Source: Halolamina salifodinae
GTDB taxonomy: Archaea; Halobacteriota; Halobacteria; Halobacteriales; Haloferacaceae
Assembly: GCF_017874235.1 (NCBI RefSeq)
Contig: NZ_JAGGLC010000003.1
Coordinates: 310,001-374,000, forward strand
Direction: 5' to 3'
DNA length: 64,000 bases
A program made the translations under genes and the position numbers. Within the stretch, counting starts at the first letter, position 1; each line of letters begins with the position of its first letter. The notes under the pieces were generated by a model. It saw only the letters and a program-made list of their open reading frames with translations, searched no databases and was not told where the DNA came from. Below, one piece after another: positions 63,426-64,000 of this stretch.

Positions 63426-64000
63426 GTGGATCCGTTCGAAGTGCTCGGAGTCGATCCCGACGCCGACGAGTCGGCGGTCGCCCGAGCCTACCGCGACCGG
63501 GTGAAAGAGACGCACCCGGACCAAGGCGGTTCTCGTGACGCGTTCATGCGGCTCCAGCGGGCCTACACGGCGATCCGGAACGGCGAGGCGTTGATCCAGG
63601 AGGAGAACCCCGATGACGACTCGGTGACTGCCTCGTCCGCCGCCGCGGCGTCGACACCCGGCGAGCCACCGGGTCCCCCGCCGGGAACGGCTCGGATGGA
63701 GTATCTCGACTACGAGGTGCTGGCCGACCACGGCTGGGAAGTCGACGACGAGGACCTGTTCGAGGCGGCCGCAGCGGCCGATCTGGGGCCCGAATCCTAC
63801 GGCCGACTGCTCGTCGAGCGCGAGGAGACGTTACTCGAAGCCGCCGAACGGGCGGGGTTCGCGTGGCCGTTCGCCTGCCGCGGCGGCGCGTGTGCGAACT
63901 GCGCGGTACTCCTCCGCGAGGGGGAGGTGGAGATGGCCCAGAGCCACGTGCTCCCCAACGGGATGGTCGAGGAGGGGATCCGGCTCTCCTGTCTCTGTCG
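63426..64000 (+). CDS. J-domain/2Fe-2S ferredoxin fusion, cut by window end
   Basis: From GTG 63426, with TATA-like GCTTAAC ~27 nt upstream. Residues 1-55 are a J-domain-like start (DPFEVLGVDPDADESAVARAYRDRVKETHPDQGG) with the HPD motif. A Pro/Gly linker leads to a haloarchaeal plant-type ferredoxin: MEYLDYEVLADHGWEVDDEDLFEAA (halophilic acidic insertion) and cluster cysteines in FACRGGACANCAVLL. The last visible residues, SCLC, hold the fourth Cys. The ferredoxin transfers electrons to oxidoreductases; the J domain could recruit DnaK. The C-terminus is outside the window. Confidence 0.88.
   Translation, partial: MDPFEVLGVDPDADESAVARAYRDRVKETHPDQGGSRDAFMRLQRAYTAIRNGEALIQEENPDDDSVTASSAAAASTPGEPPGPPPGTARMEYLDYEVLADHGWEVDDEDLFEAAAAADLGPESYGRLLVEREETLLEAAERAGFAWPFACRGGACANCAVLLREGEVEMAQSHVLPNGMVEEGIRLSCLC

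Noticed and set aside
1..64000. CRISPR arrays, tRNA or rRNA genes, insertion sequences
   Set aside because: I looked for regularly spaced repeats, tRNA-like cloverleafs, and transposase motifs and found none I could support.

Overview
The window is chromosomal DNA of a halophilic archaeon (class Halobacteria). The evidence is uniformly high G+C, very acidic predicted proteins, TATA-like boxes (TTTAWA/CTTAAG type) about 25-30 nt before many start codons (leaderless promoters), frequent GTG starts, and archaeal markers: TFS, NAC, an archaeal SRP RNA, phosphomevalonate decarboxylase, RibL and PyrB-PyrI. I cannot fix the genus from sequence alone.

Layout. 1-1645: C-terminally cut sensor kinase. 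1697-12205: near-complete branched-chain amino acid locus, with ilvD divergent from leuA, then ilvB-ilvN-ilvC-(small unknown)-leuC-leuD-leuB in overlapping frames. A candidate leaderless leader peptide and hairpin lie before ilvB. 12202-26695: housekeeping genes (DUF1405-type membrane protein, PdxS, a PilB/PilC-like pair, Trm9-like methyltransferase, CinA domain, NAD-kinase-like, phosphomevalonate decarboxylase, DoxX, TFS, NAC-TrmI, creatininase/ArfB-like, O-methyltransferase). 26747-31592: propionate/methylmalonyl-CoA genes (mutase large subunit and a VOC epimerase), split by a 1.7-kb AT-rich islet carrying three exported or unknown proteins. 31671-39149: Tat-exported nuclease with duplicated flanking domains, MenE-like ligase, acyl-CoA dehydrogenase, and an ATPase whose start lies in a nested palindrome. 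39233-49006: MFS, split YeeE/YedE transporter, MutS-like ATPase, PyrB-PyrI, cystathionine gamma-synthase-like enzyme, and a CtaA-CtaB fusion. 49195-57967: RibL-JAMM pair, S1-DHH protein, PLD-family protein, DUF35-thiolase pair, haloarchaeal unknowns. 58060-58379: SRP RNA. 58414-64000: DUF2306-like protein, OYE-family reductase, Nif3-like protein, broken Dps gene, wHTH protein with PDTGVYPPIGG repeats, and a J-domain/2Fe-2S ferredoxin fusion cut by the window end.

Most notable observation: three unrelated genes in the first 10 kb (sensor kinase, ilvD, leuC) each carry an in-frame insertion of 39 or 45 nt with the same design: a 7-bp stem with 3-nt loop, a 5-nt spacer (GRGCA), then a 7-10-bp stem with 3-nt loop. 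All three sit in the same reading phase and encode a Ser/Thr/Gly-rich peptide ending ...SG-D. Stem sequences differ but pairing is kept, and near-direct repeats flank two of the copies. This looks like a mobile palindromic element that inserts into coding sequence, comparable in concept to Rickettsia palindromic elements.

Other points: leuA has an apparent frameshift at its N-terminus, dps is a decayed pseudogene, an ABC ATPase is truncated, and the thiolase lacks the usual nucleophilic cysteine.
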